This document shows, in pieces, positions 18,691-27,909 of a DNA stretch of 54,483 bases. Every line of letters starts with the position of its first letter. Position 1 is the first letter of the stretch. The notes under the pieces are model-generated. The model did not search any database. It was given only the letters and a program-made list of their open reading frames with translations, and was not told the origin of the DNA. The stretch spans positions 1-54,483 of the forward strand of contig JAUYAO010000043.1 of the NCBI GenBank assembly GCA_030692565.1, given 5' to 3'. The translations under genes and the position numbers were made by a program. Source of the stretch: Nitrospira sp. (GTDB lineage: Bacteria > Nitrospirota > Nitrospiria > Nitrospirales > Nitrospiraceae).

Positions 18691-19839
18691 TCAGCCCAGC
18701 TCGAAGACCTTCGGGAAATCGGTCAAATTGCGGCAACCGTCGCTCGTGACCAGCACCATATCTTCGATCCGCACCGCGCCCAATCCGGGATAATAGAGCC
18801 CCGGCTCGACGGTCACGACATGGCCTTCCTGCAAGAGCGAGCCGGTCCGGCTGATCCGGGGCGCTTCATGAATATCCAACCCCACGCCATGGCCGGTCCC
18901 GTGAAAATAGCCCTGCATCCGGCCGTCGACCAGCCCCGTCTTATACCCGGCCTTTTCAAATCGGTCGCAGATCCCTTGATGAATCTTCATGCCGTCGGCG
19001 CCGTCCTTCACCTTCGTGATGGCTTCTTCCTGCGCATCCTTCACGGTCTGATACAACCGCTTGAGTTCAGGACTGGCGGCACCACGGATCACCGTGCGGG
19101 ACATGTCGGCAAAATACCGGCTATTGGCGGATCGAGGGAACACATCGAAAATAATGCTGCGGTTCGCAGGCAATGGGCCCGTGCCTTCATGGTGCGGATC
19201 GCAGGCCTGTTCGCCGCCGGCCACAATGGTATGCTGTGCCACGCAATCACGCTCCATCAACTTCACGTTGATCAGCTTCTTAATGCGTTCGGAGGTCAGT
19301 ACCTCCCCGTCCAGCCACAGCTCGCCGCCGCGAATGGTTGCCTGTTTGAGTGTCGCATGGGCCGCCGCCACCGCTTCTTCCGTTGCGCGCTGCGCCGCTT
19401 CGATGCATCGCACCTCGTCGGCGGTCTTCACCACGCGCCGCTCATAGAAGGGATCGCGCTTCGGCTTCATACTGTAACCCAGCTCTTGAAGCCGCGTGGC
19501 GTGGATAAAAGGGAAATTAGCGGGAACCAGCAACTGCCGGACTTTGGCTTCCCGAAGGATCACATGGACGATATCGACCGTGCTCGGTTCCTTGGTCCCG
19601 TTCGACTTCGCCTTCTTTTCCAGTTCGGAATATGACAACACCCGATCCACCGACGCCTGCGACTTGGCTCGATCCATTTCAAGATCGCTCATGACCAGCA
19701 GCCGCTCGCCCTTCACCTCCATATAGATGAAGGGGTCCGGCGCGACAAACCGCGTCGCATAATAGAGATTCGAATCAAGTTCGCTGGCGGCGATAAAAAG
19801 CGTCGCAACGTCAGGTTGTGCGGCCGTAGTTCGTTTCAT
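18691..19839 (-). CDS. Xaa-Pro aminopeptidase-like M24 metallopeptidase
   Basis: A 382-aa protein of the creatinase/prolidase fold. The five metal ligands of family M24 are visible: two Asp (IIFDVFP and FADMSRT), a His (FHGTGHGVGLDIHE), and two Glu (VTVEPGLYYPG and VRIEDMVLV). The N-terminal creatinase-like domain (residues 1-150) is present. There is no signal peptide, so it is cytoplasmic and likely removes N-terminal residues ahead of proline or acts on dipeptides. It is separated from the Fe-S gene by the inverted-repeat element. Confidence 0.92.
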   Translation of the reverse strand: MKRTTAAQPDVATLFIAASELDSNLYYATRFVAPDPFIYMEVKGERLLVMSDLEMDRAKSQASVDRVLSYSELEKKAKSNGTKEPSTVDIVHVILREAKVRQLLVPANFPFIHATRLQELGYSMKPKRDPFYERRVVKTADEVRCIEAAQRATEEAVAAAHATLKQATIRGGELWLDGEVLTSERIKKLINVKLMERDCVAQHTIVAGGEQACDPHHEGTGPLPANRSIIFDVFPRSANSRYFADMSRTVIRGAASPELKRLYQTVKDAQEEAITKVKDGADGMKIHQGICDRFEKAGYKTGLVDGRMQGYFHGTGHGVGLDIHEAPRISRTGSLLQEGHVVTVEPGLYYPGLGAVRIEDMVLVTSDGCRNLTDFPKVFELG

Positions 19840-19924
19840 GGATGGGTGAGACGAGGGAGTTCGGACCGGCTTGAGGTGGTTCGGCGCATGAATGGGCTGA
19901 TGCTAACATGGGGTCTAATGACGG

Positions 19925-22900
19925 TCAAGGCGTCGTCCGTGCGCCTTCCGGCACAAACTCAAGCTCAGGCGCGGCAGGCTTCTCCTCATTCGGCGTCATG
20001 AGATCCATCGGAAGTGTCAGTGTGTTCTTCAACACATCGACAGCCAATTGTGCCAGGCCTGACAACCCCGTTGTAAATGATTTCATCGGTAGATACGTCA
20101 CCTCGGGATCTTCCACGGCGCCCTTGATCGAAAAAATGGCTGTGGTCATCCCTTTGCGCTCACCCGCAAAGATACGTCCGAACAAGGGAATCGTCTTGAG
20201 AAACGTGGCATAGGACCCGAAGGGACTGACCGCCACCACCATATCTAGCTGATCCGTAGGCAGATCGTAGTTGCCCGCCGCCGTAATCTTGAGGATCGGA
20301 CTGTCGACGACCAGATTCTCCGTCTGGAACGATCCGTTTTGAATCGCCACCGTGGCGGAGATGCGATTATAGGGCAAGCCCTCTTTATCCAAATCCACTT
20401 TCCCCTGCAGCACCGCCGGAAGGTTCAGGATGCTCAAGATTTTCCAAATCGCGCGCTCTTTCGACTTCAAGATGCGTCCATTCTCCAGCAATACCTCGGT
20501 TTTCCCATTCAGCGAAGGATAGACCCCATGAGGATTACGCCCATGCCCACGGATGGTCCCGTTCAGCCGCACCTGGCCCGAGACGCCCTGGATGTCCGCA
20601 TGAGTCAGCCGCAGGAGATCCTCGACCGAGACTCCGGTAGCCCGCAGGGAAACCTCTGTCTCGGCCGGCGCTTTGGCAGGCAGCTGCACGACCACCCGGC
20701 CGGCCACTTGGCCGTTGGTCGAGTCTCCGCCGATCCGATCGATATCCAGCACGCCGTCTTGAATCGTGATCCGCGCCGTCAGCCCGCCGAACTTGAGATG
20801 CCGATAGTGCGCCCGGGCAGCCGATGCCGTCATAGTGACCTGGCTGGAAGAAGCCAATGTCTCCAACAACTCCCGCATCGGCGAGCGCTCGCCTTTAGGA
20901 ATCACGAGGTCGAGGTCCAGCTGATTCGACTCGATCTTGCCGGTGATCACCGGTTTGGCCGGCCAGTTCCGCACCGTCGCTTCCAACGCCAGATCACTGT
21001 CCTGCACCTTGAACGACAGCCGCTTCACCTCCGCTCCATTCCGCACCAATTTCACCCGGGCATACAGATCGTCGATATGCCCGGCCCCCTTGACCAGCAC
21101 CAGGCCGTTCGTCACCGCCATCCATCCCGTCGTCTTCCAGGTTTTCCAATCGGTGTCTTTCCCCTTTACATCCAGCGACACCTCGACATTGCCGGCTTCG
21201 AACCCGCCCTTCGCAATCCACTCAGGCAGACCGGACAAGGACAATTCTCCCGTGGCCAGCGTCGCATCAATGGAAAACTTGTCTCCGATCTGAATCGCAC
21301 CCTTCACGGGGATCCGCACGGAGGGCAAGACCAGCTCAACGCGTGTGACCGTCGCGATGTTCGCCCGCGTCAGGTTGCCCTCAAACTCAAGGATTGCCGG
21401 AGCGCCGATCGGCTTCTCGATCGCGTTCGGCACCACCACCTTGGATTCCGTCAACACCACGTTGCCGCGCACATGCGGCGCCGTCGTGGCACCGCTCAGC
21501 TGCACGGCCGCACTGAGCAGCCCTTCAAACATCCCGACCGGAATCACCTTAGCGGGAACAAATCGCATGATATGGCCGGCATCGCCGTTCGCACGAACGA
21601 CGAACTCTTGAAACACGCTCGCCGGCCCGCCTGACAGGCCGCCCTGGACCTGAAGAATCGTATCGCCCAGATGCCCCGTCACCTGCTCAAATCGCGTTCC
21701 GCCATCGGCTAACACAAACTTCCCCTGAAGCGCCGTCAGACGTTCCGGCAAAGACGGATGTGTGAGACTGATGTACCGGGCCGCGATCTCTCCCCCGGCA
21801 AAGGTCACGCCCCCGGGTTCGTTCAGCGGCCCCACCAACCGAAACGTCGGCAAAGCCGTCCCTTCGACATCGCGAAGACCGGCCAGCAGATGCACGAACC
21901 CCTCGGCCTTGACCGTCTTGGCAAGCAGCTGCACCAAATCGGTGGCCGCCATGCTGCCGGTGATTTCTAATTCCAGCCACGGTCCGGCTTCGAGAAAAGA
22001 CACCGTCGCCTTCCCCTCAGTGATCTGAATGGCGCCATACCTGCCGGTGAAACTCGCGGCCCGCACACGGCCGGTCTCCACGACAATGACCCCGGCCAGG
22101 TCTTTGGTGAGCACGTGCTCCTCTCCCAGCAAGGCTTGTCCCTCTTGGACACGGAATTCTCCCGTCACCGACAATTGCGGCCCCGAGGTCGCCGATCCGG
22201 TGAGTGTGGCATTGACCACCTGAACTTTTCCGTCGATCTGCCGCTCCGCCAACACCGCCGGGAGCTGGGGATGGATCCATTGAGCTGGGATGATGTTGAG
22301 CAATTCCTTCAGCGTGACCAGCGACGAGTTAAACGTCACGGCAAAGGTCGGCTGCGCCGTGAGTAATCCCGCGAGATTGGCCTTGCCGGTCAACGTAAGC
22401 TGATTTAGGCGCGCCGTCATGCTCGACAACACCGCATCGTATCCGGCAAGGCCCGGCATGATCCGCACCTGACCTTGCACATTCACCATCCCGTCCAATT
22501 GTTCGGGGACCGGCCGAGGACCGAAGAAATCCGCCACGTCTCGCAGCACCACATTCGCGGCATCCACCTGCCCCTCGAACTGAAACACTGACGTGGGTGT
22601 CGCCGCAGGCGGCGGCTCTGCCGGTGCCGCAGGCTCTTCAGCCGTCAACGCATCAGACCGCTCGACCCGTTTGATTTGCCCTACAAGAGACACGGCCGAC
22701 AGACCATCCTGGCCGGTCTGCGCCACCGACAGATGCACGTCGGCCATGGCGCGCTCCGGACGAATCATCATCCCGCCTTCGACCCGCTCCAGCTTCAGCG
22801 TTCTGGTCCCACCGGGCCTGCCCTCATCGATGACCGTGATGCTCCCGTTCACGACTGTGGCCTGGCGGATCATGAAGACGCGCGTCATCATGTCCAACGT

Positions 22901-23344
22901 GCGCTGATCCGTCGCCGCCTGATTGGTGTTATCCAGAATGTTCCAGTGGCCGGCTTCATTCCGGTGAATCGTGAGGACCGGATCTTCAACCAGGAGCCGC
23001 TTCCCCACCACCTGCTTGCGCAACAAGGGCAGCAGACGAAGCACGAGATCAATCCGCTTCGCCGAAAACACGACCTCATCGGAATTGGGATCGTGAATCG
23101 CAACCTGGGTGAGTTCAACGCGGATGCGCGGGAAGATGACAAACTTGGCGCGATGCACCTCAATCTTGCGCCCGAGGCTTTCCTCAAGCTGCTGCAAGAC
23201 GAACTCTTTCAGGTAATCTTCGCCGATCAGCGTATTGGAAAAGAGCAGGAAGGTACCGACACCCACCGCGAGGGCCAAGACCATGACCAGAAACAGCCGA
23301 AGACGCGACACTCTCCCCCCTCGCACCATACGTACAATTGCCAT
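19925..23344 (-). CDS. Giant AsmA-family envelope protein
   Basis: A 1139-aa protein with one N-terminal membrane anchor (LFLVMVLALAVGVGTFLLF, about residues 17-36) and a very long periplasmic part rich in beta strands. The opening segment (EDYLKEFVLQQLEESLGRKIEV) and repeated short domains, ending with a C-terminal AsmA-like region (GYNL-type strands, LDMVVAVSPFGSY), match the AsmA/TamB class that forms lipid-transport bridges between membranes. Function here is inferred from the family. A Pro/Ala-rich linker lies near residue 240. It is divergent from the MFS gene. Confidence 0.85.
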   Translation of the reverse strand: MAIVRMVRGGRVSRLRLFLVMVLALAVGVGTFLLFSNTLIGEDYLKEFVLQQLEESLGRKIEVHRAKFVIFPRIRVELTQVAIHDPNSDEVVFSAKRIDLVLRLLPLLRKQVVGKRLLVEDPVLTIHRNEAGHWNILDNTNQAATDQRTLDMMTRVFMIRQATVVNGSITVIDEGRPGGTRTLKLERVEGGMMIRPERAMADVHLSVAQTGQDGLSAVSLVGQIKRVERSDALTAEEPAAPAEPPPAATPTSVFQFEGQVDAANVVLRDVADFFGPRPVPEQLDGMVNVQGQVRIMPGLAGYDAVLSSMTARLNQLTLTGKANLAGLLTAQPTFAVTFNSSLVTLKELLNIIPAQWIHPQLPAVLAERQIDGKVQVVNATLTGSATSGPQLSVTGEFRVQEGQALLGEEHVLTKDLAGVIVVETGRVRAASFTGRYGAIQITEGKATVSFLEAGPWLELEITGSMAATDLVQLLAKTVKAEGFVHLLAGLRDVEGTALPTFRLVGPLNEPGGVTFAGGEIAARYISLTHPSLPERLTALQGKFVLADGGTRFEQVTGHLGDTILQVQGGLSGGPASVFQEFVVRANGDAGHIMRFVPAKVIPVGMFEGLLSAAVQLSGATTAPHVRGNVVLTESKVVVPNAIEKPIGAPAILEFEGNLTRANIATVTRVELVLPSVRIPVKGAIQIGDKFSIDATLATGELSLSGLPEWIAKGGFEAGNVEVSLDVKGKDTDWKTWKTTGWMAVTNGLVLVKGAGHIDDLYARVKLVRNGAEVKRLSFKVQDSDLALEATVRNWPAKPVITGKIESNQLDLDLVIPKGERSPMRELLETLASSSQVTMTASAARAHYRHLKFGGLTARITIQDGVLDIDRIGGDSTNGQVAGRVVVQLPAKAPAETEVSLRATGVSVEDLLRLTHADIQGVSGQVRLNGTIRGHGRNPHGVYPSLNGKTEVLLENGRILKSKERAIWKILSILNLPAVLQGKVDLDKEGLPYNRISATVAIQNGSFQTENLVVDSPILKITAAGNYDLPTDQLDMVVAVSPFGSYATFLKTIPLFGRIFAGERKGMTTAIFSIKGAVEDPEVTYLPMKSFTTGLSGLAQLAVDVLKNTLTLPMDLMTPNEEKPAAPELEFVPEGARTTP

Positions 23345-23438
23345 TGCGATCTTACCGGAAGCCTCTAGTTAAATCCACCAACCCTGCGTCGAACAAGGAG
23401 TTTTCTACCAATTCATAGTCAACCAATAACCGCTCTAC

Positions 23439-24827
23439 ATGGAATTTGCGCTAGAGCCCCTGCCCTCGACTCGCTATAATGCCGGCCTCCACTGGATCGA
23501 CTTAGCGTTGCACCCACACGATTCCTCTGATCATGACTCTCCGCCTCTCACGCGCATCCGCTGGGTGATTCTCGGGCTGCTCTTTGCCATTAGCGTCGTC
23601 ACCTATATCGACCGCGTCAACATTTCCGTGACGGCCCGCCATATGATGCCGGCGCTGGGCCTGACCGATCAGCAGATGGGGTTTGTCTTTTCGGCCTTCG
23701 TCATCGGCTATGCCCTGTTTCAAATTCCCGGCGGCTGGCTCGGCGACCGCTGGGGCGCGCGGATCATTCTGACTCTGGCGCTGCTCTGGTGGTCCGTCTT
23801 CACCGCCTGGACCGCCATGGCTCCGGCCTCGCCGCTGGCCGGATGGCTCGGCATCATGGGCGCGCTCGCGCTTGCGCGTTTTCTATTGGGTGTCGGCGAA
23901 GCGGTGGCCTTGCCGAATTTCAATCGGGTCGTCACCGACTGGCTTCCGGCGGGAGAGCGCGGGCTCGGGATCGGCATCGCGATCGGAGGCATCGGCGTCG
24001 GCGCCGCCATCACCCCGCCCATCACCGCCTGGATCATGGTGAACTTCGGCTGGCAGACGGCCTTCTACCTGTCGGCCGTCCTCGGCTTAGGCCTCGCCGT
24101 CATCTGGTGGTTCATCGCGCGCAATCATCCGCTCGAGCATCCATGGATTACCAAGCGGACCACCAATCGAAACACCGGCACCACAGCCACAACCGGTCAG
24201 GCTCCATCCCCTTCTATTCCCTGGGCAGCGCTGCGACAGACTCCGACAGTCTGGTGGCTCGTCCTGAGTTATAGCTGCCTGGGCTATGTCGCCTATGTGT
24301 ATATGTCCTGGTTCTATCTCTATCTCGTCAACGTGCGCGGCTTCGATATCCTGCGCGGCGGATTCTTCGCATCCGCGCCCTTCCTCGCGATTCTGATCTT
24401 TTGTCCAATCGGAGGCTGGGTCACGGATCGATTGGCCATCCGTCATGGACTCACGGCCGGTCGCCGACAGGCAGGTATGGCGGGAATGCTTCTCGCCGGC
24501 TGTGCGATCGGACTCGGCGCCTGGATCGATTCGCCCTATCTCGCCATCGCCAGTCTGTCGCTGGGCGCGGGCTGGCTCTACTTCAGCGTCGGCGCCTACT
24601 GGTCTTCCACCAGCGACTTGTCCAAGACACACGCCGGCAGTCTGTCGGGCTTGATGAACATGGGGGCCAATATCGGAGGGGCTATTTCTCCTACCGTCAC
24701 GCCCTGGATTGCCGAACAGTGGGGTTGGCCCCTGTCGCTCGGCACCGCCGCGCTGGTTGCCGTCCTCGGCGGGATACTCTGGCTCTGGATCGACCCGGAA
24801 AAAGGTCTCGCGCAAGAGAAGTGCTGA
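23439..24827 (+). CDS. MFS transporter, anion:cation symporter-like
   Basis: A 462-aa permease with 12 predicted membrane helices. The loop 2-3 motif G-x-L-x-D-R-x-G is seen as GGWLGDRWGARI, and YIDRVNISVTARHM in helix 1 is typical of the ACS family that moves organic acids such as glucarate or hexuronates. The exact substrate cannot be read. The first 35 residues are hydrophilic and unusual, and a perfect TATAAT (23475-23480) lies inside them, so the true start may be downstream, for instance a TTG at 23518. The stop codon overlaps a repeat. Confidence 0.85.
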   Translation: MEFALEPLPSTRYNAGLHWIDLALHPHDSSDHDSPPLTRIRWVILGLLFAISVVTYIDRVNISVTARHMMPALGLTDQQMGFVFSAFVIGYALFQIPGGWLGDRWGARIILTLALLWWSVFTAWTAMAPASPLAGWLGIMGALALARFLLGVGEAVALPNFNRVVTDWLPAGERGLGIGIAIGGIGVGAAITPPITAWIMVNFGWQTAFYLSAVLGLGLAVIWWFIARNHPLEHPWITKRTTNRNTGTTATTGQAPSPSIPWAALRQTPTVWWLVLSYSCLGYVAYVYMSWFYLYLVNVRGFDILRGGFFASAPFLAILIFCPIGGWVTDRLAIRHGLTAGRRQAGMAGMLLAGCAIGLGAWIDSPYLAIASLSLGAGWLYFSVGAYWSSTSDLSKTHAGSLSGLMNMGANIGGAISPTVTPWIAEQWGWPLSLGTAALVAVLGGILWLWIDPEKGLAQEKC

Positions 24828-24881
24828 GTTCTGGGTCCTGAGTCGAGCCTACTCAGCACTCAAAGCTCAGCACTCAGCACT
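24821..24881. repeat. CTCAGCACT repeat cluster
   Basis: GTGCTGAGT at 24821-24829 (over the MFS stop codon) is the perfect inverse of ACTCAGCAC at 24851-24859. CTCAGCACT is then repeated directly at 24852, 24866 and 24873. It can fold as a 9-bp hairpin and may act as a terminator-like or REP-type element between the transporter and the cyclophilin gene. There is no T-run. Confidence 0.55.
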
Positions 24882-24930
24882 GCCCCAAGGCCTTGCCTCG
24901 AAAGCGGCGCCCCTGTTACATTGCACGGCT

Positions 24931-25452
24931 ATGACTATGCAATTTCAAAAGAAGGATCCGCGCGCGACGATCGTCACCAAGTTCGGCGAGATTAAGATCC
25001 GCTTCTATCCCGACGATGCCCCGCGCCACGTCGAGAATTTCATCAATCTGGCCAAGATGGGCTTCTTCGACGGCACGACCTTCCACCGCGTCGTCCCCGG
25101 CTTTCTCATCCAGGGCGGCGACCCCTTCAGCAAGAGCCCCGACCGTACGACGCACGGCACCGGCGGCCCCGGCTACTTTCTGACCCCCGAGCCGAGCGAT
25201 CGCCCGCACAAACGCGGCGCCGTTTCGATGGCGAAGATGCCGCGCGAAAGCAACAGCACGCGCGACTTCAACGACAACGGCTCGCAGTTTTTTATTTGCG
25301 TGGGAGATAACAGCGGACTGGACCGGCGCTACACCGTGTTCGGGGAAATCTTTCGCGGCATCGAAGTTCTGGATAAGATCGTCGCCGCCGCCCGCGACGC
25401 CGCCGACAACCCGATTGAGCCGATCACGATGACCGTGACGGTAAAAGAATAG
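24931..25452 (+). CDS. Peptidyl-prolyl cis-trans isomerase (cyclophilin type)
   Basis: A 173-aa single-domain cyclophilin that catalyses proline isomerisation during folding. The active-site pattern is intact: FHRVVPGFLIQGGDP, then GSQFFICVGDNSGLDRRYTVFGE. An insertion around RTTHGTGGPGYFLTPEPSD is common in bacterial forms. No signal peptide, so cytoplasmic. I chose the ATG at 24931 (MTMQFQKKDPRATI); longer in-frame starts run back through the CTCAGCACT repeat and the MFS gene. Confidence 0.93.
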   Translation: MTMQFQKKDPRATIVTKFGEIKIRFYPDDAPRHVENFINLAKMGFFDGTTFHRVVPGFLIQGGDPFSKSPDRTTHGTGGPGYFLTPEPSDRPHKRGAVSMAKMPRESNSTRDFNDNGSQFFICVGDNSGLDRRYTVFGEIFRGIEVLDKIVAAARDAADNPIEPITMTVTVKE

Positions 25453-25661
25453 CGTTCTCTGAACTTTAGTGCGCGCCTGCACGACCGTGCATCTGCGCAC
25501 CCGGCTCCTCCTCCTTGCAGGACACTTCCCATCAACCAACCTCCGCAGCATCACAGCGAAGCATCGTTTTTCACCTTTTCATCGGGAATCAGCGCCTCGA
25601 TCGCAACGGTACTGTTCTTGCTGAACCTTGATACCAAGTCACTTTTAAGACGCGAGGTGTC

Positions 25662-27353
25662 ATGGACTCGATACCCATACTCATCACTATCGCATCTCCG
25701 TTACTCGCGAGCATCGTGACGGTCCTCTTCGGACGGCTGCTCGGCGAACGAGTTGCTCAAATAGGCGTGGCGGCGTTGACTCTTTCGACCGGGACCGCCC
25801 TCCTGTCCTTCTATCAGATCTTCGGCTCTGACTCTCTCGCTCTCACGCTCCCAGGGCTGCCGGCGCTGCTGACCCCCGCACTGCTTTACGATCGCCTGGC
25901 CGGAATCATGGTGATCCTCATCAGTGTCGTGAGCTTGGTGATCCACGTCTATTCCCGGCAGTATATGCAGGGCGATCCCGATTACGTCAGGTTCTTCGGG
26001 CTGCTCGGCCTGCTGACCTTCGCGCTCCTGACTCTGGTCACGAGCGGGCACCTCTTGTGGTTCTTCCTCGCCTGGCACACCGTGACCTGGCTGCTCGCCA
26101 CATTCATTTCCTTTAACCGCGCCAGTGCCGCGGCCCGCCAAGCGGGACGGACGACTCTGCTGATCCAAGGGTTCGGAGATGTCGCACTCCTGCTGGCGAT
26201 CCTGACACTCTATGCGGCCTTCGGCACACTTGATCTGACGGCGCTGTTCCGCGCACTCGAGGCGATGCCGAGCCGCCCGACCCTCTGGACCGGAACCCCG
26301 TTCGAATCGGATGCGATCACGAGCAGCACGCTGCTGATGGTCTTCGCGATTATGACCAAGTCCGCGCAGTTTCCGTTTCATATCTGGTTGCCCGGCACGA
26401 TCGAAGCACCGACTCCTGTTTCGGCGATGTTGCATGCCGGCATCGTGAATGCCGGAGGATTTCTGGTGAACCGCCTGGCGCCGCTGTTCGGCCAGTCTCC
26501 GACCACGCTCTATATCTTGTTCGTGGTGGGCGCGCTCACCGCCTTGATCGGCGCCTCAACCATGCTGACCCAATCGAGCATCAAACGCACGCTCGCCTAC
26601 TCGACCATGGGACAGATGGGCTATATGGTCATGGAATGCGGCCTGGGCGCCTTCGCCCTCGCCATCTTTCACCTGTGCGCCCACGGTCTTTTCAAAGCCA
26701 CGCTGTTTTTGAATTCAGGCGATCACATCCACAAGGCGAGAACCGAGTACAAGCTGCCCGAGCCTCGCAGGGTCAGCGACACGCCGAGGTTCTCGTTCGT
26801 TCCCTGGGGAACCGGACTCGCCATCACGCTCATTCTGCCGCTCCTGATTCTACTGATGACCCACGGCCTGGTCCATATTTCCCTGTTCGAATCACAGAGC
26901 ACCATGATCTTTCTGTTCTTCGCCTGGGTCACCTCGGCCCAGGCCATCTTCAGCCTCTACCGGCTGAACGTGGCCGCCTCCTGGAAAGTCTCGCTCACGA
27001 TGCTCGCGACCCTGACCTTCATCGTCCTCACCTATCTCTGGGCCGGGGACGCCTTTACGCACTTCCTCTATCCGGCGCCGGCCCATGTCGCCGCCTATTT
27101 CCAAGCGGCCGCCTGGCACGAGGGCCTCTTCGATGCCGTCATCGTCGCGTCAACCCTGATCATCATCGGAGTCTGGATGCTGCTCTACGGCAAGGCGCAC
27201 GGCTACCAGCCGATGCTCCCCGCAGGATTCACCACTCTGCACACGCGCCTCTACGTGGGGTTCCTCGCCGGCCTCTATGTCGAGGATCTGCTGCGGGCCC
27301 TGCGCCCGGGGCTCAAACCGTTACGTGCGGCGTCTCGTCGGCCGCCCGGCTGA
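25662..27353 (+). CDS. NuoL/DabB-like proton-conducting membrane protein
   Basis: A 563-aa integral membrane protein of the complex I L/M/N antiporter fold, with about 14 helices. The core (MTKSAQFPFHIWLPGTIEAPTPV in pieces, then MLHAGIVNAGGF and YSTMGQMGY) carries the conserved Lys and His of the proton channel. It is shorter than NuoL (about 610 aa or more) and lacks the long lateral helix, which fits DabB, the membrane half of the DabA-DabB inorganic-carbon pump. The expected DabA (DUF2309, about 800-1000 aa) is not next to it. A PII-like gene follows by 104 bp. Stand-alone subunits of Mrp or hydrogenase complexes are alternatives. Confidence 0.85.
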   Translation: MDSIPILITIASPLLASIVTVLFGRLLGERVAQIGVAALTLSTGTALLSFYQIFGSDSLALTLPGLPALLTPALLYDRLAGIMVILISVVSLVIHVYSRQYMQGDPDYVRFFGLLGLLTFALLTLVTSGHLLWFFLAWHTVTWLLATFISFNRASAAARQAGRTTLLIQGFGDVALLLAILTLYAAFGTLDLTALFRALEAMPSRPTLWTGTPFESDAITSSTLLMVFAIMTKSAQFPFHIWLPGTIEAPTPVSAMLHAGIVNAGGFLVNRLAPLFGQSPTTLYILFVVGALTALIGASTMLTQSSIKRTLAYSTMGQMGYMVMECGLGAFALAIFHLCAHGLFKATLFLNSGDHIHKARTEYKLPEPRRVSDTPRFSFVPWGTGLAITLILPLLILLMTHGLVHISLFESQSTMIFLFFAWVTSAQAIFSLYRLNVAASWKVSLTMLATLTFIVLTYLWAGDAFTHFLYPAPAHVAAYFQAAAWHEGLFDAVIVASTLIIIGVWMLLYGKAHGYQPMLPAGFTTLHTRLYVGFLAGLYVEDLLRALRPGLKPLRAASRRPPG

Positions 27354-27384
27354 CATAAAAGATTGCAAGATTCGAACGGGACAT

Positions 27385-27407
27385 CACCGGCAGCTCGAGC
27401 GCCGGTG
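27385..27407 (+). promoter_or_regulatory. Hairpin between NuoL/DabB-like and PII-like genes
   Basis: CACCGGC (27385-27391) and GCCGGTG (27401-27407) form a perfect 7-bp stem with a 9-base loop, between the two genes. There is no T-run after it, so it is not a clear terminator; it may set the relative level of the two messages. Confidence 0.4.
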
Positions 27408-27457
27408 TAAACAAGCAAGATGAAAATTCGACAGTCTGAACCGAGGAGGAGATCACC

Positions 27458-27787
27458 ATGAGAGGCCTGACACTGCATCCGATGAAAGAAATCAAGATCA
27501 TCGTGCAAGGCGACCAGTTGAAGTTTATCACCGAGCTGTTGGACCGGACCGGAGCCACCGGTTATACGATCATCAACAATATCTCGGGCAAGGGCCATCA
27601 CGGCTTTCACGAGGGGCATCTGCTGTTCAACGACACCAGCAGCCAGGTGATGGTGTTCACCGTCGTACCCGAAGACAAGGTGGAACCGATTCTGGCCGGC
27701 CTGGGCCCGCTCTTCAATCGGCATTCCGGCGCCATGTTCGTGACCGACGTGGCGGTCAGCCGGCGGGACCATTTTGCATCCAAGTGA
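27458..27787 (+). CDS. PII-like signalling protein
   Basis: A 109-aa protein of the GlnB/PII fold: strand MKEIKIIVQGDQLKFITELLDRTGATGYTI, a T-loop-like section (GKGHHGFHEGHLLFND), then VMVFTVVPEDKVEPILAGLGPLF. The uridylylated Tyr of classic GlnB is not at the expected place. PII-like proteins of this kind often sit beside transporters, including inorganic-carbon transporters, and tune them in response to adenine nucleotides or bicarbonate. The start at 27458 has a strong GGAGGAG site. Its position behind the DabB-like gene suggests it regulates that membrane protein. Confidence 0.85.
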   Translation: MRGLTLHPMKEIKIIVQGDQLKFITELLDRTGATGYTIINNISGKGHHGFHEGHLLFNDTSSQVMVFTVVPEDKVEPILAGLGPLFNRHSGAMFVTDVAVSRRDHFASK

Positions 27788-27909
27788 GCCGATCGTTCGG
27801 CCGGAATCCCTCTCCTTCTCTCGACGGCTTCCTGTTCGACTCGGTATACTGTGGCGGCACGTGACCGGGTCCGATACTTACCACAAGCCCGATTCGTAGG
27901 TACCTCGAT

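Noticed and set aside
20339-21634. 431-codon frame opposite the AsmA-like gene
   Set aside because: Composition (His, Arg, Gln, Pro) is typical of a shadow frame, and the AsmA frame is clearly real.
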